From an uncultured Tolumonas sp. (lineage in GTDB: Bacteria > Pseudomonadota > Gammaproteobacteria > Enterobacterales > Aeromonadaceae): a stretch of 64,000 bases of DNA. Positions 42,077 to 51,004 of this stretch are shown in pieces; positions within the stretch are counted from its first letter, which is position 1; each line of letters opens with the position of its first letter. Location: contig NZ_OY829944.1 of NCBI RefSeq assembly GCF_963556105.2, positions 1,461,501 to 1,525,500 on the forward strand. Direction: 5' to 3'. The translations under genes and the position numbers were made by a program. Under the pieces are notes generated by a model. The model had not been told where the DNA came from. It worked only from the letters and a program-made list of their open reading frames with translations, and did not search any database.

Positions 42077-42493
42077 GTTGATTTCTTCGATTTCACTTCC
42101 ATTTATTGAATGCTCTTTTAAAACTGTTAGTGCCGCATCTGAAACGACTAACCTTAAATTGGCGCCAATTCCAAAATCATCGACTCCAGCTTTACCAACA
42201 ACTTTAAACCACAAAAACATGGGCAGTTTTCTATTCGGATATAGCTCATTGAAAATCTCAGATTTTGTAATTTTGCAGCTTGCTAATTCATAACCAGATA
42301 GTTTTGCATTCTTTACAGATTGCGCCAGCTCTTCAGTAACTAAGTAACACGGAAACGAGGTGACAATCGAGTCGCCGAGCCAACCATCAAATTCATAAAC
42401 CAGCTTTTTTACTTTAGGTGGATGGCATGTTGTGTCTGCCTCTGTACCGTCCCCCCATCCTCCTGCTACTTCTGGTTCAAGTTGATAGTACAT
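42071..42493 (-). CDS. Protein of unknown function
   Basis: This 140-aa protein starts MYYQLEPEVAGGWGDGTEAD and has YEFDGWLGDSIVTSFPCYLV and GKAGVDDFGIGANLRLVVSD. The shape resembles small immunity-type proteins, but I cannot name a family. AGGAAA precedes the ATG. It is the gene attached to the divergent attC, which contains its stop codon. The 180 bases upstream hold no gene; their last part resembles the end of cassette 43984-44583. Confidence 0.65.
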   Translation of the reverse strand: MYYQLEPEVAGGWGDGTEADTTCHPPKVKKLVYEFDGWLGDSIVTSFPCYLVTEELAQSVKNAKLSGYELASCKITKSEIFNELYPNRKLPMFLWFKVVGKAGVDDFGIGANLRLVVSDAALTVLKEHSINGSEIEEINV

Positions 42494-42672
42494 AGTTTTC
42501 CTAGACGTTTAATGCAATGTTTGATTGTACCAACACTTACGGACTCGTTACGAACGAATAAACCTGTAGTGTTTGCAATATCTTACTGGCTAATGCCAGT
42601 GTTGTTGAATGCTAAAAATTCCGTAAATGTTGAAACAACTACCGTTTAAACCAGGAAATTTTCAAGCCAAAT

Positions 42673-42726
42673 TAACTTTTACTTAAATGGCAGCACGCAG
42701 TGCTGTCCAGTTTCAAGTTTTTGTTA
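42673..42726 (-). repeat. attC site, class S
   Basis: 54-bp site with stem AGCAC-GCA-GTGCT. Confidence 0.9.
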
Positions 42727-42750
42727 TGTGCGTAATTGATATTCAGGTGA

Positions 42751-43914
42751 TTATTGTAGTAATTCAGAAAGTTGTTGAAATGAGTCATCTAATTGTTTGA
42801 CTATAGATGTGTAAATTTCCATAAGTCCAGAGTTTTCTACTATACCTAAACGCTTAATTACAAAATCCAGTTTTTCTTGTTCACTTTCTGACGAACCTAA
42901 ATGAGAGTAAATTACCCGCAAATCATAAAGAACATAGAAAGGACACATTAAAGCAGTCACATCGGCATCTTTGCAGGAAAGTTCGATAACTTTTTGTAAG
43001 CGTTTAATACTACCAAGACCCTTCGCATCGCCACCTAATTTAGTTATCACGTCACCTAAAGCCTTGTTATCAAATGATTCTAGATAAATTTTGTTTAGAG
43101 TATCAGCTACGTAGCGCCGTTCTTTTTCTGTATCAACTACAGGAGAATTGAGTGATACTGATAAGTCGAATACTTCATCATCAAGATGTGCTACTTTAAT
43201 ACCGAATTTATTGAAGCATTTTTCTAAGAAAATAGATCGATTTTTGAATAAAGCATTTTCTTTAGATAAATCAGTAAAAATACATTCAATTTGCCCATCA
43301 TAAAATTCTGAGCCTATCGAGTGATCGGATGGGATATTTTCTGAACGTAAATAATATTGCTCAGTATCTGGTAGGCGATCAATATCACCAAGCCACATAA
43401 CCACTTTGCCATTCTTATTTATACCAAATGGCATTGAGAAGTCATCCCCTCTACAAATTTGGCCATATGTAGTTGACGCGAAACTAAGATGATAGGTGGG
43501 AGATGCATCATATTTTAAAAGAACTTCGCGATTAAAAAATACTGGTGTAAGAAATCCATCATCCCATGGTCTTTTCAATCCTGGAATGTATTTGTAATCA
43601 TCAGAGTCATATATAAATGGAACAGCACAAAAATTATAAACTTGATTCGTCTTATTTCGAGTTACAGTAACTTTGTTTGATGATTTTTCTAAAGCTTGTT
43701 TGTGTAAGTGAATAATTGCAAATCGTGAATCATCAGGCAGGAAGTTTTGTGTGCAAATTGAACAATGCAACATGGGCAGCCCATATATTTTTATGTCAAC
43801 CCCAGTAATAAATTCATGAAAATCAGTAAATGTTAAATCTAAATGCTTTTTACATTTATCACAAAAAAGAGACTGAATATGTCCATCTTCTGGAAAGAAA
43901 CTTATAATTTCCAC
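42751..43914 (-). CDS. Zinc-ribbon protein with HEPN-like C-terminus
   Basis: This 387-aa protein has an N-terminal zinc ribbon (LFCDKCKKHL and LHCSICTQNF) and a central beta-rich part (VVMWLGDIDRLPDTEQYYL). Its helical C-terminus contains LYDLRVIYSHLG, an R-x4-H pattern as in HEPN domains. A nucleic-acid-linked role is likely but not proven. Start is GTG with AAGGAT upstream. It is the sole gene of its cassette. Confidence 0.65.
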   Translation of the reverse strand: MEIISFFPEDGHIQSLFCDKCKKHLDLTFTDFHEFITGVDIKIYGLPMLHCSICTQNFLPDDSRFAIIHLHKQALEKSSNKVTVTRNKTNQVYNFCAVPFIYDSDDYKYIPGLKRPWDDGFLTPVFFNREVLLKYDASPTYHLSFASTTYGQICRGDDFSMPFGINKNGKVVMWLGDIDRLPDTEQYYLRSENIPSDHSIGSEFYDGQIECIFTDLSKENALFKNRSIFLEKCFNKFGIKVAHLDDEVFDLSVSLNSPVVDTEKERRYVADTLNKIYLESFDNKALGDVITKLGGDAKGLGSIKRLQKVIELSCKDADVTALMCPFYVLYDLRVIYSHLGSSESEQEKLDFVIKRLGIVENSGLMEIYTSIVKQLDDSFQQLSELLQ

Positions 43915-43931
43915 GATTAATCCTTAGCACA

Positions 43932-43983
43932 TAACTTCAAATTGTGGGGCGGTTAAAAACCGTCCCACACTAATTTTTTGTTA
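43932..43983 (-). repeat. attC site, class G
   Basis: 52-bp site with loop TTAAAAA instead of TTGAAAA. Confidence 0.9.
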
Positions 43984-44583
43984 TTTGGCTATTCATATTG
44001 CGGCAGTGAAACAACCACCGGAGAACAAAGCCAGCAACCTGATTTTACCAGTATATTTTTTCATTTCACGATGACATTGCCAGAAACACACGATTTATCA
44101 ACCTTGCAGCCAGGCTACGAACGAATAAATCGGCAGAGTTGAATTCATTGCTAAACTGGCTAACACCAGCGAAGTGCAAGGAGCAGCAATGATTTTTGGC
44201 TACAGACTTTCAACGCCAAAGAAGAAAAATAAACCGCTGTAAAATTCAACACAACGCCCTCAACACCAAAGAATAACGGAACGTAAATTCACCACAGAAA
44301 AACCGACAGCCAAGAAGTGCAGGGCGCGATGATGCCGATTTCACAGGACTGGCTACACCAAAGAAGAGCAGGGAACGGCAATAAATTTTGACACTGAAAT
44401 TGCTACGCCAAAGGAGAAAAAAGCACAGGAATAAGCTCTATCGCTGTATTCTCAACGCCAAAGAAGAACAGAACGATGAAATAGAATTCAGCGCATTATC
44501 AACAACACCCGCCGTAAAAAGCTGAAAACCTCGGCGGAAATGAAACAACCACAGGTTTAAACCTTAATATTTCAAAGCCAAAA
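43984..44583. repeat. Gene-less cassette with degenerate ~48-bp tandem repeats
   Basis: No gene in 600 bases. Units of the form CAACxCCAAAGAAGAxCAGG start near 44163, 44211, 44261, 44308, 44353, 44403 and 44452, spaced 45-50 bases, with weaker units on both sides. The related motif AGAAGTGCAGGG(A/C)GCG also occurs in family C cassettes. Confidence 0.75.
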
Positions 44584-44637
44584 TAACTTCGACTTAAGTG
44601 GCGGCATGAAATGCCGTCCGACTTTAAGTTTTTGTTA
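44584..44637 (-). repeat. attC site, class S
   Basis: 54-bp site with stem GGCAT-GAA-ATGCC, same as at 2998. Confidence 0.9.
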
Positions 44638-44793
44638 ATTGGTTTGTTTGACTCTCGATTTTACTACAAAGCGTTTTAATGAATGACGCTGCCAACGCCA
44701 ATTTGTTTCGATAAGCACGTCAGCCCTGCGCTTGTTGGTTACTGGGTGTTGTGCTAACATTTGTGTGACAAGGTCAATTAAGGGTAACAGCGC

Positions 44794-45072
44794 ATGGATA
44801 CCAGAATTCAATTTCGTGTTGATGAAGAAACAAAACGCTTGGCACAACTTATGGCTGAAAGCCAAGGCCGGACATTAAGCGATGCTTGTCGCCAGTTAGC
44901 CGAACAGTTGGCTGACGAACAAAGAAAAATCATGTCACACGATGCATGGTTAACAGAGCAAGTGAATATAGCGTTTGAAAAAATAGACTCAGGAAACGCT
45001 GTGTTTCTCACACACGAACAAGCTCAAAAACGAATGGCAGAACGTAAAGCAAAAATTCGCAGCAGAGGCTAA
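44794..45072 (+). CDS. Antitoxin of a ParD/RelB-like TA pair (copy 2)
   Basis: The 92-aa protein is identical to that at 3208-3486, with the ribbon-helix-helix start DTRIQFRVDEETKRL. Only scattered base changes are seen in the flanks. It could cross-neutralise the toxin of copy 1, 41 kb away. Confidence 0.85.
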   Translation: MDTRIQFRVDEETKRLAQLMAESQGRTLSDACRQLAEQLADEQRKIMSHDAWLTEQVNIAFEKIDSGNAVFLTHEQAQKRMAERKAKIRSRG

Positions 45073-45075
45073 ACC

Positions 45076-45354
45076 ATGATTTATTGGGAAGAAGAAGCTC
45101 TGAATGATCGTGAAAAAATTTTTGAGTTTCTTTATGAGTTTAACCCTGTTGCCGCCGAAAAAACGGACGAAATAATAGAAGCAAAAGTCGAGAATCTGTT
45201 AGCGCAGCCGTTGATGGGTGTCCGGCGTAGTGGGCTACGAGGCCGACTGCTGATAATCCCAGAAGTATCAATGGTTGTATCTTATCGATTTGATGATGTA
45301 GATATCTATGTCATGCGCGTACTTCACCAGAAACAGAAATTCCCGACGCAGTAA
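45076..45354 (+). CDS. RelE/ParE-family toxin (copy 2)
   Basis: The 92-aa protein is identical to that at 3490-3768. The gene differs by a few silent changes (GAAGAGGAA against GAAGAAGAA, CCTTTG against CCGTTG). It lies three bases after its antitoxin gene on the plus strand. The toxin family motifs (SGLRGRLLIIPE, VVSYRFDDVDIYVMRVLH) are intact. Confidence 0.85.
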   Translation: MIYWEEEALNDREKIFEFLYEFNPVAAEKTDEIIEAKVENLLAQPLMGVRRSGLRGRLLIIPEVSMVVSYRFDDVDIYVMRVLHQKQKFPTQ

Positions 45355-45407
45355 ATATTATTTTTGCCTGATATTAATGTTTAAACAGCCATATTTTAGA
45401 AACCAAT

Positions 45408-45457
45408 TAACTTCGAATTATGGGGACACGAAGTGGTCCCACATTAATTTTTTGTTA
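45408..45457 (-). repeat. attC site, class G
   Basis: 50-bp site with stem CAC-GAA-GTG and GGGGA instead of GGGGC. Confidence 0.9.
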
Positions 45458-46138
45458 GTCGTTTATTTTAATAAATTGGTTGGGCATCCGTTTGCCATCG
45501 CACCAATCTTTATATGTGATGGCTGTATTCCATGCAACTTCATCAGACATTCTTTGGGTAGGAATAAAATTTTCAGTTTGTTCTTGAAATGCAATTAAAC
45601 TCTTAACTTTTTCTGTTTTGCACCAACGAATTCGTTGTTTATTTGCTTCCAATGATGATTGTTTCTCTGTTATATCTGCGATGAATAGAATATTTTCTTC
45701 ACCATCGGCATTAAAAGTAATATCTTTGAGTGTACCGTCGTCACCTTGCCATACAGCATGGCGTTCACCTTCGATATAATTTGGTTCGTTGTACCAAATT
45801 TTGTAACCACAGATAATTCGTCCTGCGTTGACCTTGATATACTCTTGAACATTTAAGTCACAACATGACTGTCTACTCCAGTCTTCAGGTACTATGTTCA
45901 AAAAAATCGGATTGAAGTCACTTATTTGGTGGCAAAATTCTACAATATTTGCATCAATCTTCTTTGGGGTGGTTAAGGATGCTGGGGAAAATAACTTATT
46001 AAGTTCATTTTGCATGCTAACCATTTCATCTAGAGATGATGGCATACCAAAAATTGGACTGGAGTGAGCATTGTTAGATGTTTGTTTTTTAAGTTTCTTT
46101 TTCTTTTGATCACGTTTTGTTTTACTATTTTTTCCCAT
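45455..46138 (-). CDS. Basic-tailed protein of unknown function
   Basis: This 227-aa protein has a strongly basic N-terminus (MGKNSKTKRDQKKKKLKKQT), a helical stretch (SLDEMVSMQNELNKLFS) and a beta-rich part with ICGYKIWYNEPN and GERHAVWQGDDGTLKDITF. The basic start and general shape recall SEC-C-type cassette proteins but the metal-binding cysteines are not at the end. AGGAAGGA precedes the ATG. The stop is in the attC. Confidence 0.65.
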   Translation of the reverse strand: MGKNSKTKRDQKKKKLKKQTSNNAHSSPIFGMPSSLDEMVSMQNELNKLFSPASLTTPKKIDANIVEFCHQISDFNPIFLNIVPEDWSRQSCCDLNVQEYIKVNAGRIICGYKIWYNEPNYIEGERHAVWQGDDGTLKDITFNADGEENILFIADITEKQSSLEANKQRIRWCKTEKVKSLIAFQEQTENFIPTQRMSDEVAWNTAITYKDWCDGKRMPNQFIKIND

Positions 46139-46188
46139 AAAAATCCTTCCTAAATTTAGTTTATTTCTTCATACGGCTTTGTAGCGAC

Positions 46189-46242
46189 TAACTTCGTTTT
46201 ATGTGGCTGCACGTAGTGCAGTCCGACATTAAAATTTTGTTA
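46189..46242 (-). repeat. attC site, class S
   Basis: 54-bp site with stem GCTGCAC-GTA-GTGCAGTC, a compensated change from GGTGGCAC. Confidence 0.9.
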
Positions 46243-46250
46243 TGTGATTT

Positions 46251-46541
46251 TTATGTAGAACAAAATTCAAGTCTCTGACATCTAATCAAAATTGAATCGC
46301 CTGATTGCATCATAATTGTGTATTCGAAATCATTGAGCTTTTCAAGCTCAAGAATGGAACTTGATGGGCCCCATTCAGCATCGTGTGGAATGTTTATCAT
46401 TTCGCAGTCAATAAATTTCAAAGTAAAATTATGTTCATTTTCAGAACACAACTTTCCAGTCACAACAGCTAATTTTGCAGCCCAATTATATGTAATTGTT
46501 TCGATAACTGAGTCGTGAAATGATGATATTGAAAGAGTCAT
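46251..46541 (-). CDS. Small protein of unknown function
   Basis: This 96-aa protein starts MTLSISSFHDSVIETITYNW and looks beta-rich (FTLKFIDCEMINIPHDAEWG). Similar small proteins are often annotated as immunity-like, but I cannot assign it. It follows the DUF4279-like gene by six bases in the same cassette. Confidence 0.6.
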   Translation of the reverse strand: MTLSISSFHDSVIETITYNWAAKLAVVTGKLCSENEHNFTLKFIDCEMINIPHDAEWGPSSSILELEKLNDFEYTIMMQSGDSILIRCQRLEFCST

Positions 46542-46547
46542 TAATTT

Positions 46548-46940
46548 TTACTCGTTAGTTGCGGGGTAAGCACTAACTGACAAATCTAATCCAAGATTGG
46601 AAACTAGCAGTAGTATTTTCTTAGGAAAAAGAACTGTAGAAAAATATTGTGATTCATCGCCAACCGTAAATCCGATTGACAATCTTGCATCTAATTTAAG
46701 TTGATCAAATTTTATATGCTTTTCATCTAGATGATGTAGAAATATAACTAATTTCTCTATCATGTCTGATGGAGTCAAAGACTCAGCGATACATGCTGTA
46801 AATCCTGATTTTTCTATGATTTTACCAGTTATCGTTTGAGTGCCTTTTTGCCATGATGCGTCAATATCAATATTTAGTTTGTTTTTGATAAAGCTCAGGC
46901 TTTGATCATCACCTTCAATAACTAAAGAAACTAGATTCAT
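46548..46940 (-). CDS. DUF4279-like protein
   Basis: This 130-aa protein starts MNLVSLVIEGDDQSLSFIKN and has LNIDIDASWQKGTQTITGKI and a final LLLVSNLGLDLSVSAYPATN. The order of strands and helices (an ACT-like double repeat ending in LGLxLxxSxY) resembles DUF4279. Function unknown. The upstream frame that enters the attC is rejected. It is the first gene of a two-gene cassette. Confidence 0.6.
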   Translation of the reverse strand: MNLVSLVIEGDDQSLSFIKNKLNIDIDASWQKGTQTITGKIIEKSGFTACIAESLTPSDMIEKLVIFLHHLDEKHIKFDQLKLDARLSIGFTVGDESQYFSTVLFPKKILLLVSNLGLDLSVSAYPATNE

Positions 46941-46977
46941 TGTATGTTTTCTCGGATGACGATAGCAGTTAATCACA

Positions 46978-47058
46978 TAACTTCAAGTTAACGGGCTGGG
47001 CGTAGCGAAGCGGAGACCAGTCCAGTGAGCAACGCGAACGGCGTTGAACGCCTTGTTA
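46978..47058 (-). repeat. attC site, class L
   Basis: 81-bp family A site. Confidence 0.88.
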
Positions 47059-47353
47059 TGCAGTATTGAAAAGATTAACTCGATTTCAGCGCAAAAAATA
47101 ACGATTGGTTTCTCGGGCTAGCGTTCAACACTGTAAACAGAAAAAATGGTTGTAAGGAATTACCCTCGACGGCGCTGATGTGCAGAAGCTCATAATCGCC
47201 GCGTCGAATTTACTGAGCCCACGGCTAAAATGTTTGGCGTATTATGAGCGGGCACCACGCTTCGGTAGTGAGCTGTAAACAACACTGAACTTGCAGCCAA
47301 CACCGCTCTAAAACTTGAATTTCCCGCAAAACTATCAGCAAATTAAAACTGCA
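47059..47353 (-). repeat. Gene-less cassette, family A, copy 6
   Basis: Hairpin arms GCTCATAAT and ATTATGAGC are kept. No gene. Confidence 0.83.
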
Positions 47354-47407
47354 TAACTTCGTTTTATGCGGTGGCACGTAGTGCCATCCGACATTAAAAT
47401 TTTGTTA
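47354..47407 (-). repeat. attC site, class S
   Basis: 54-bp site, GGTGGCAC form; same sequence context as the site at 53546. Confidence 0.9.
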
Positions 47408-47433
47408 AGTTCGCTTTTTGACCTGATCGATCA

Positions 47434-47721
47434 TTACATCAGTTTTAATAATCGTTCACTTCGCCACACTCTGATGACTTGCACTTCATCTGCTTTCAGC
47501 AGATAAACAATACGGTAGGGCGGATGAATAAGTTCTCGGAGCGATGGAAGACCATATTCAGGGACAATTCGCCCCATCTGAGGATGTTCAGATAGATTTT
47601 CAATATGATTAAAAACATCATCAACATGTTTCTCCCCGATATGTTCAACACCTTCAAGTTTATAATGCTCTTTGATATCGATAAGATCTTCGTAAGCCGA
47701 ATCGGTGATCGTAATTTTCAT
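47434..47721 (-). CDS. RelE/ParE-family toxin (copy 1)
   Basis: This 95-aa protein starts MKITITDSAYEDLIDIKEHY and has the ParE/RelE features HVDDVFNHIENLSEHPQMG, LRELIHPPYRIVYLL and VQVIRVWRSERLLKLM. It overlaps its antitoxin gene by one base. It runs with the array on the minus strand, unlike the plus-strand TA cassettes. An identical protein is encoded at 53626-53913. Confidence 0.9.
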   Translation of the reverse strand: MKITITDSAYEDLIDIKEHYKLEGVEHIGEKHVDDVFNHIENLSEHPQMGRIVPEYGLPSLRELIHPPYRIVYLLKADEVQVIRVWRSERLLKLM

Positions 47722-47990
47722 TAGCGCAAACCCAGTTTCTTCTTGGCATCATCAAGTGACATTGTTCTGCCTTCTTGAACATCCGTAAGACCCTGAGCAA
47801 TTGCTTTGAGAAAAGCGCATTCTTCTTCACGAGTTTCGTATTCAGCCAAGGACTGAACGACAGCAACACCACGGCCTCTACTGGTAAGAAGAATAGGGCG
47901 TTGAGTTTCAACAGTTTGATTAACAATTTTGCCTGGGTTCACTTTGAGATCTGATAATGGAACCACATCTTCAGAGAATTTGACTTGCAT
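47721..47990 (-). CDS. Phd/YefM-family antitoxin (copy 1)
   Basis: This 89-aa protein starts MQVKFSEDVVPLSDLKVNPG and has GKIVNQTVETQRPILLTSRG and VAVVQSLAEYE, the Phd/YefM DNA-binding fold. Its C-terminal tail (VQEGRTMSLDDAKKKLGLR) should bind the toxin. The promoter lies at 48022-48049. A second identical protein is at 53913-54182. Confidence 0.9.
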   Translation of the reverse strand: MQVKFSEDVVPLSDLKVNPGKIVNQTVETQRPILLTSRGRGVAVVQSLAEYETREEECAFLKAIAQGLTDVQEGRTMSLDDAKKKLGLR

Positions 47991-48021
47991 TATGGTATCT
48001 CGATTGCGATGAGTAGACCTG

Positions 48022-48049
48022 ATTATAGCACCAGTTAACAGGTCTTCAA
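48022..48049 (-). promoter_or_regulatory. Promoter of the Phd/RelE operon (copy 1)
   Basis: On the minus strand TTGAAG (48044-48049) and TATAAT (48022-48027) are 16 bases apart. A GACCTG/CAGGTC inverted repeat brackets the -10 region and may be the antitoxin operator. Confidence 0.6.
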
Positions 48050-48084
48050 TGTTTCGTCGAGGCTTGCTATGACAAATAAGAACT

Positions 48085-48136
48085 TAACTTCTAATTGTGC
48101 GGTGGCTGAAAGTCATCCGACACTAATTATTTGTTA
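48085..48136 (-). repeat. attC site, class G-like (GCGG)
   Basis: 52-bp site; GGTGGCT-GAA-AGTCATC has one wobble compared with the form at 30780. Confidence 0.88.
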
Positions 48137-48210
48137 GGCGTAAGTGGGTGAGAAAATAACGACTTTAAAAACAATTGTTATTTTCGATTTCTTGTGCGTT
48201 TTTAGCAACC

Positions 48211-48513
48211 TTAGTTTTTTGTGTTTAGTAAAATCATCCCAAAGCCCATAAGCATTGCCATCGATATTAGCCATAATAAATATATTGCCTTAATACCGGC
48301 AGGTGCGGTGATTGGCAGTATTTGTTTCCCATTCGGTAAATTAACGAAATATATCTTTTTAATGCTTCCGTGTACTAACTTTACAAGTAAAATAATAATT
48401 GATGGGAGTAAGATGAAAATAATTTGAGCCAAAGCAACTTGCCCATTTATTATTAATTTGTTCGATGTTATTAATGTAAGTATTAGCGTTGCAAAAAATG
48501 CTAGCGTTTGCAT
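48211..48513 (-). CDS. Small membrane protein
   Basis: This 100-aa protein has three hydrophobic segments: residues 2-16, 26-47 (VALAQIIFILLPSIIILLVK) and 75-95 (AIYLLWLISMAMLMGFGMIL). No family recognised. GGGAG precedes the ATG. Confidence 0.65.
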   Translation of the reverse strand: MQTLAFFATLILTLITSNKLIINGQVALAQIIFILLPSIIILLVKLVHGSIKKIYFVNLPNGKQILPITAPAGIKAIYLLWLISMAMLMGFGMILLNTKN

Positions 48514-48610
48514 TAACTCCCTGCCTTTATGTCATCATTGTTCTGTAAAGGAACATTTCATTTTTCAGTGATTACGTGTCGCGCGTATGAGTTCAAAATC
48601 ATAAAACGCC

Positions 48611-48660
48611 TAACTTCTAATTGTGGGGCAGCGTAGCTGTCCCACACTAATTATTTGTTA
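48611..48660 (-). repeat. attC site, class G
   Basis: 50-bp site with stem CAGC-GTA-GCTG. Confidence 0.9.
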
Positions 48661-48776
48661 GGCGTAATTGCTGCCGATGATTTAGTTGGTGAGAATAACA
48701 AAAATATTTGATTTAACTAAGGTAAAAATAATTTAAAAGAAATTCACTTTTTGTATAGAATGCTGATTAACACCAA

Positions 48777-49100
48777 TTAATGATTAAACAAATAATCAAA
48801 TTCAGCTTGGTCTACACTATGAATTTCAACTAATGTTTCGCCTTTATGCTGTATTGTACATATTTTTATTATTTTTCCACCATCCCATTCTTCTTTTGCA
48901 TAGATACAAGTAGATCTTCTCCGTGCTGAAGGATTGTAACTGTTGTGACCTTCAAATTGATTAATCTTACGATCTTTTATTATCGTGATGAGTGCAGTGG
49001 AATCATCCTCATCACGATCAAACACAACAGTTGCAAACTGTTGACTTGAATATACTTCAAAGTCAATTTCACCATAATCAACGCTCTTTAAAAGGGTCAT
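48777..49100 (-). CDS. Small protein of unknown function
   Basis: This 107-aa protein starts MTLLKSVDYGEIDFEVYSSQ and looks beta-rich (FATVVFDRDEDDSTALITII; IIKICTIQHKGETLVEIH). No motif recognised. CGGAGG precedes the ATG. About 115 bases after the stop hold no gene. Confidence 0.65.
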   Translation of the reverse strand: MTLLKSVDYGEIDFEVYSSQQFATVVFDRDEDDSTALITIIKDRKINQFEGHNSYNPSARRRSTCIYAKEEWDGGKIIKICTIQHKGETLVEIHSVDQAEFDYLFNH

Positions 49101-49131
49101 TTTAACCTCCGATATATAATGAGTTTACGCC

Positions 49132-49183
49132 TAACTTCGACTTATGGGGCGGTTGAAAACCGTCCCACATTAAGTTTTTGTTG
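49132..49183 (-). repeat. attC site, class G, GTTG variant
   Basis: 52-bp site with right box GTTGTGC. The matching R' of the same cassette at 49904 is GCACAAC, the exact complement. Confidence 0.88.
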
Positions 49184-49192
49184 TGCGGCCAG

Positions 49193-49645
49193 TTACTCGC
49201 GCAAATGTTTAGCTAATGACGCCAGTTCATTGTCATCAGCGCGAAGATGATCATGAGAGGATAGATAGCCTTCATATTGAAGGAAATATTTATCAACGCG
49301 AGATTCAATAGGCCGCCAAGTCTTCAGATCTGAGGTGCCATGCATTGGAAACAGCTTGGCATGAACATGATCAACGCCAAAACCTTCGAATATCATGCCA
49401 GTCCGGCCAACATCATCTAATTTTGCATCAAGCAACTTTGCGACAGATTTTGTCGCTAGCATTAAATCAGTTAGTACATTGTCAGGTAAATCAAACGCGT
49501 AACTTGAATGGTGTGCTTTAGGTATAACAACGGTAACGCCTTTTGTATTTGGGAAAATAGATAAGAAAGCTAAATGATGTTCATTTTCCCAGACTTTATG
49601 ACAAGGCGATTTACCGGCGACAATATCACAGAAAATACAAGACAT
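49193..49645 (-). CDS. HIT-family protein
   Basis: This 150-aa protein starts MSCIFCDIVAGKSPCHKVWE (the CxxC start of many HIT hydrolases) and has IPKAHHSSYAFDLPDN and GVDHVHAKLFPMHG. The classical HIT triad HxHxH reads HVHAK here, so the last histidine is lysine; activity may differ from standard nucleotide hydrolases. The 258 bases upstream (49646-49903) hold no gene and might include a promoter. Confidence 0.88.
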   Translation of the reverse strand: MSCIFCDIVAGKSPCHKVWENEHHLAFLSIFPNTKGVTVVIPKAHHSSYAFDLPDNVLTDLMLATKSVAKLLDAKLDDVGRTGMIFEGFGVDHVHAKLFPMHGTSDLKTWRPIESRVDKYFLQYEGYLSSHDHLRADDNELASLAKHLRE

Positions 49646-49903
49646 GATGACCTCGACTACAGCGCATCTTTAAAATGCTACCGCCCTTGGTAGCGAAACC
49701 AATAAAGAAAAATATGTGAAGAAAGAGAGTGGTAGCATCCATGCTCGATAGGAGTTGATTGAGATTAGATTGACAAATGAAGCCAGAAATTGGAAGCAAA
49801 ACACGAAAAAAAGTAAGGGAATTTCACGTTTGATTAAAATTCAACCGTTGTTGTTTTTGGTGACTTGAATGTCACGCCGAAACATGAAAAGAGCATAGCC
49901 GCA

Positions 49904-49953
49904 CAACTTCTAATTGTGGGGCAGCGCAGCTGTCCCACACCAATTTTTTGTTA
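49904..49953 (-). repeat. attC site, class G, CAAC variant
   Basis: 50-bp site with left box GCACAAC instead of the usual TAAC and stem CAGC-GCA-GCTG. Confidence 0.88.
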
Positions 49954-49966
49954 GGTGAACGACATT

Positions 49967-50497
49967 TTAAATGCTACGAAAAGGAACATAGATAACATCT
50001 TCGAGAGAGGAGTCTGCATATGCATCAGAATTAGTTAAATGCCCATCGAAAGGACTAACTTTACATATCTGATTGCCATCACGGAATACTAATTGTAAGC
50101 CATGCTCGGGTTCCCATTCGCAGTTGCATTCTATAGATATGTAAATTTTATTATCGCCATGAAAGCGCCGACTTATGTAAATTTCAAATCCAATCGTTAT
50201 ATAATCTAAAATATCTTCAGAATGCTGAATTTGAACTATTTTTTCATGTCCATGATAGTGGCTAAGATAGTCTTTATAATATTGGTAAATGTGTGGTTCT
50301 ATGTTTTTTAAATCATTGTCAGTTAAGTTAATAAAATTGTATATGGCATTGTGAAAGTCGTTTTTTTGATCATCTCGCTGATAACCTTCAATAATAAATT
50401 CGCAATCTATATTAAATGAATTGATATGAACCAAATCACTGTGACAAATGTCATTATTTTCATCTAAATCGCATGTACCTAAATATGGTATTTTCAT
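49967..50497 (-). CDS. DUF6985-like protein
   Basis: This 176-aa protein starts MKIPYLGTCDLDENNDICHS and has YISIECNCEWEPEHGLQLVF with KVSPFDGHLTNSDAY. This ends like the DUF6985 family (immunity-type proteins), as I remember its motif. Role unknown. GAGGGT precedes the ATG. Confidence 0.6.
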   Translation of the reverse strand: MKIPYLGTCDLDENNDICHSDLVHINSFNIDCEFIIEGYQRDDQKNDFHNAIYNFINLTDNDLKNIEPHIYQYYKDYLSHYHGHEKIVQIQHSEDILDYITIGFEIYISRRFHGDNKIYISIECNCEWEPEHGLQLVFRDGNQICKVSPFDGHLTNSDAYADSSLEDVIYVPFRSI

Positions 50498-50580
50498 GTA
50501 CCCTCAATTGCTTTTATATTTAATTATTTTTCACGATTTTTTGAACTGACAGATCCGCAATGTTTGATATTGGAGTCACC

Positions 50581-50661
50581 TAACTTCAAGTTAACGGGCT
50601 GGGCGTAGCGAAGCGGAGACCAGTCCAGTGAGCAACGCGAACGGCGTTGAACGCCTTGTTA
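50581..50661 (-). repeat. attC site, class L
   Basis: 81-bp family A site. Confidence 0.88.
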
Positions 50662-50952
50662 TGCAGTATTGAAAAAATGAACCCGATTTCCTCTCGAAAA
50701 TAACGACTGATTTCTCGGGCTAGCGTTCCACACTGTAAACAGAAAAAATGGTTGTAAGGAATTATCCACGACGGCGTTGATGTGCAGAAGCTCATAACCG
50801 CGTCGAATTTCTTGATGCATAGCGGCGAACTAAGTTGACGTGTTATGAGCGGGCACTACTCTCGATAGTGAGCTGTAAACAACACAGGACTTACAGTTAA
50901 CACCGCTTAAAACGTGAATTCCCCGCAAAACTATCAGCAAATTAAAACTGCA
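50662..50952 (-). repeat. Gene-less cassette, family A, copy 7
   Basis: Nearly identical to copy 3 at 37093, with hairpin arms GCTCATAAC/GTTATGAGC. No gene. Confidence 0.85.
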
Positions 50953-51004
50953 TAACTTCGACTTATGGGGCGGTTGAAAACCGTCCCACATTAAGTTTTT
51001 GTTA
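50953..51004 (-). repeat. attC site, class G
   Basis: 52-bp site with CGG-TTGAAAA-CCG stem. Confidence 0.9.
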
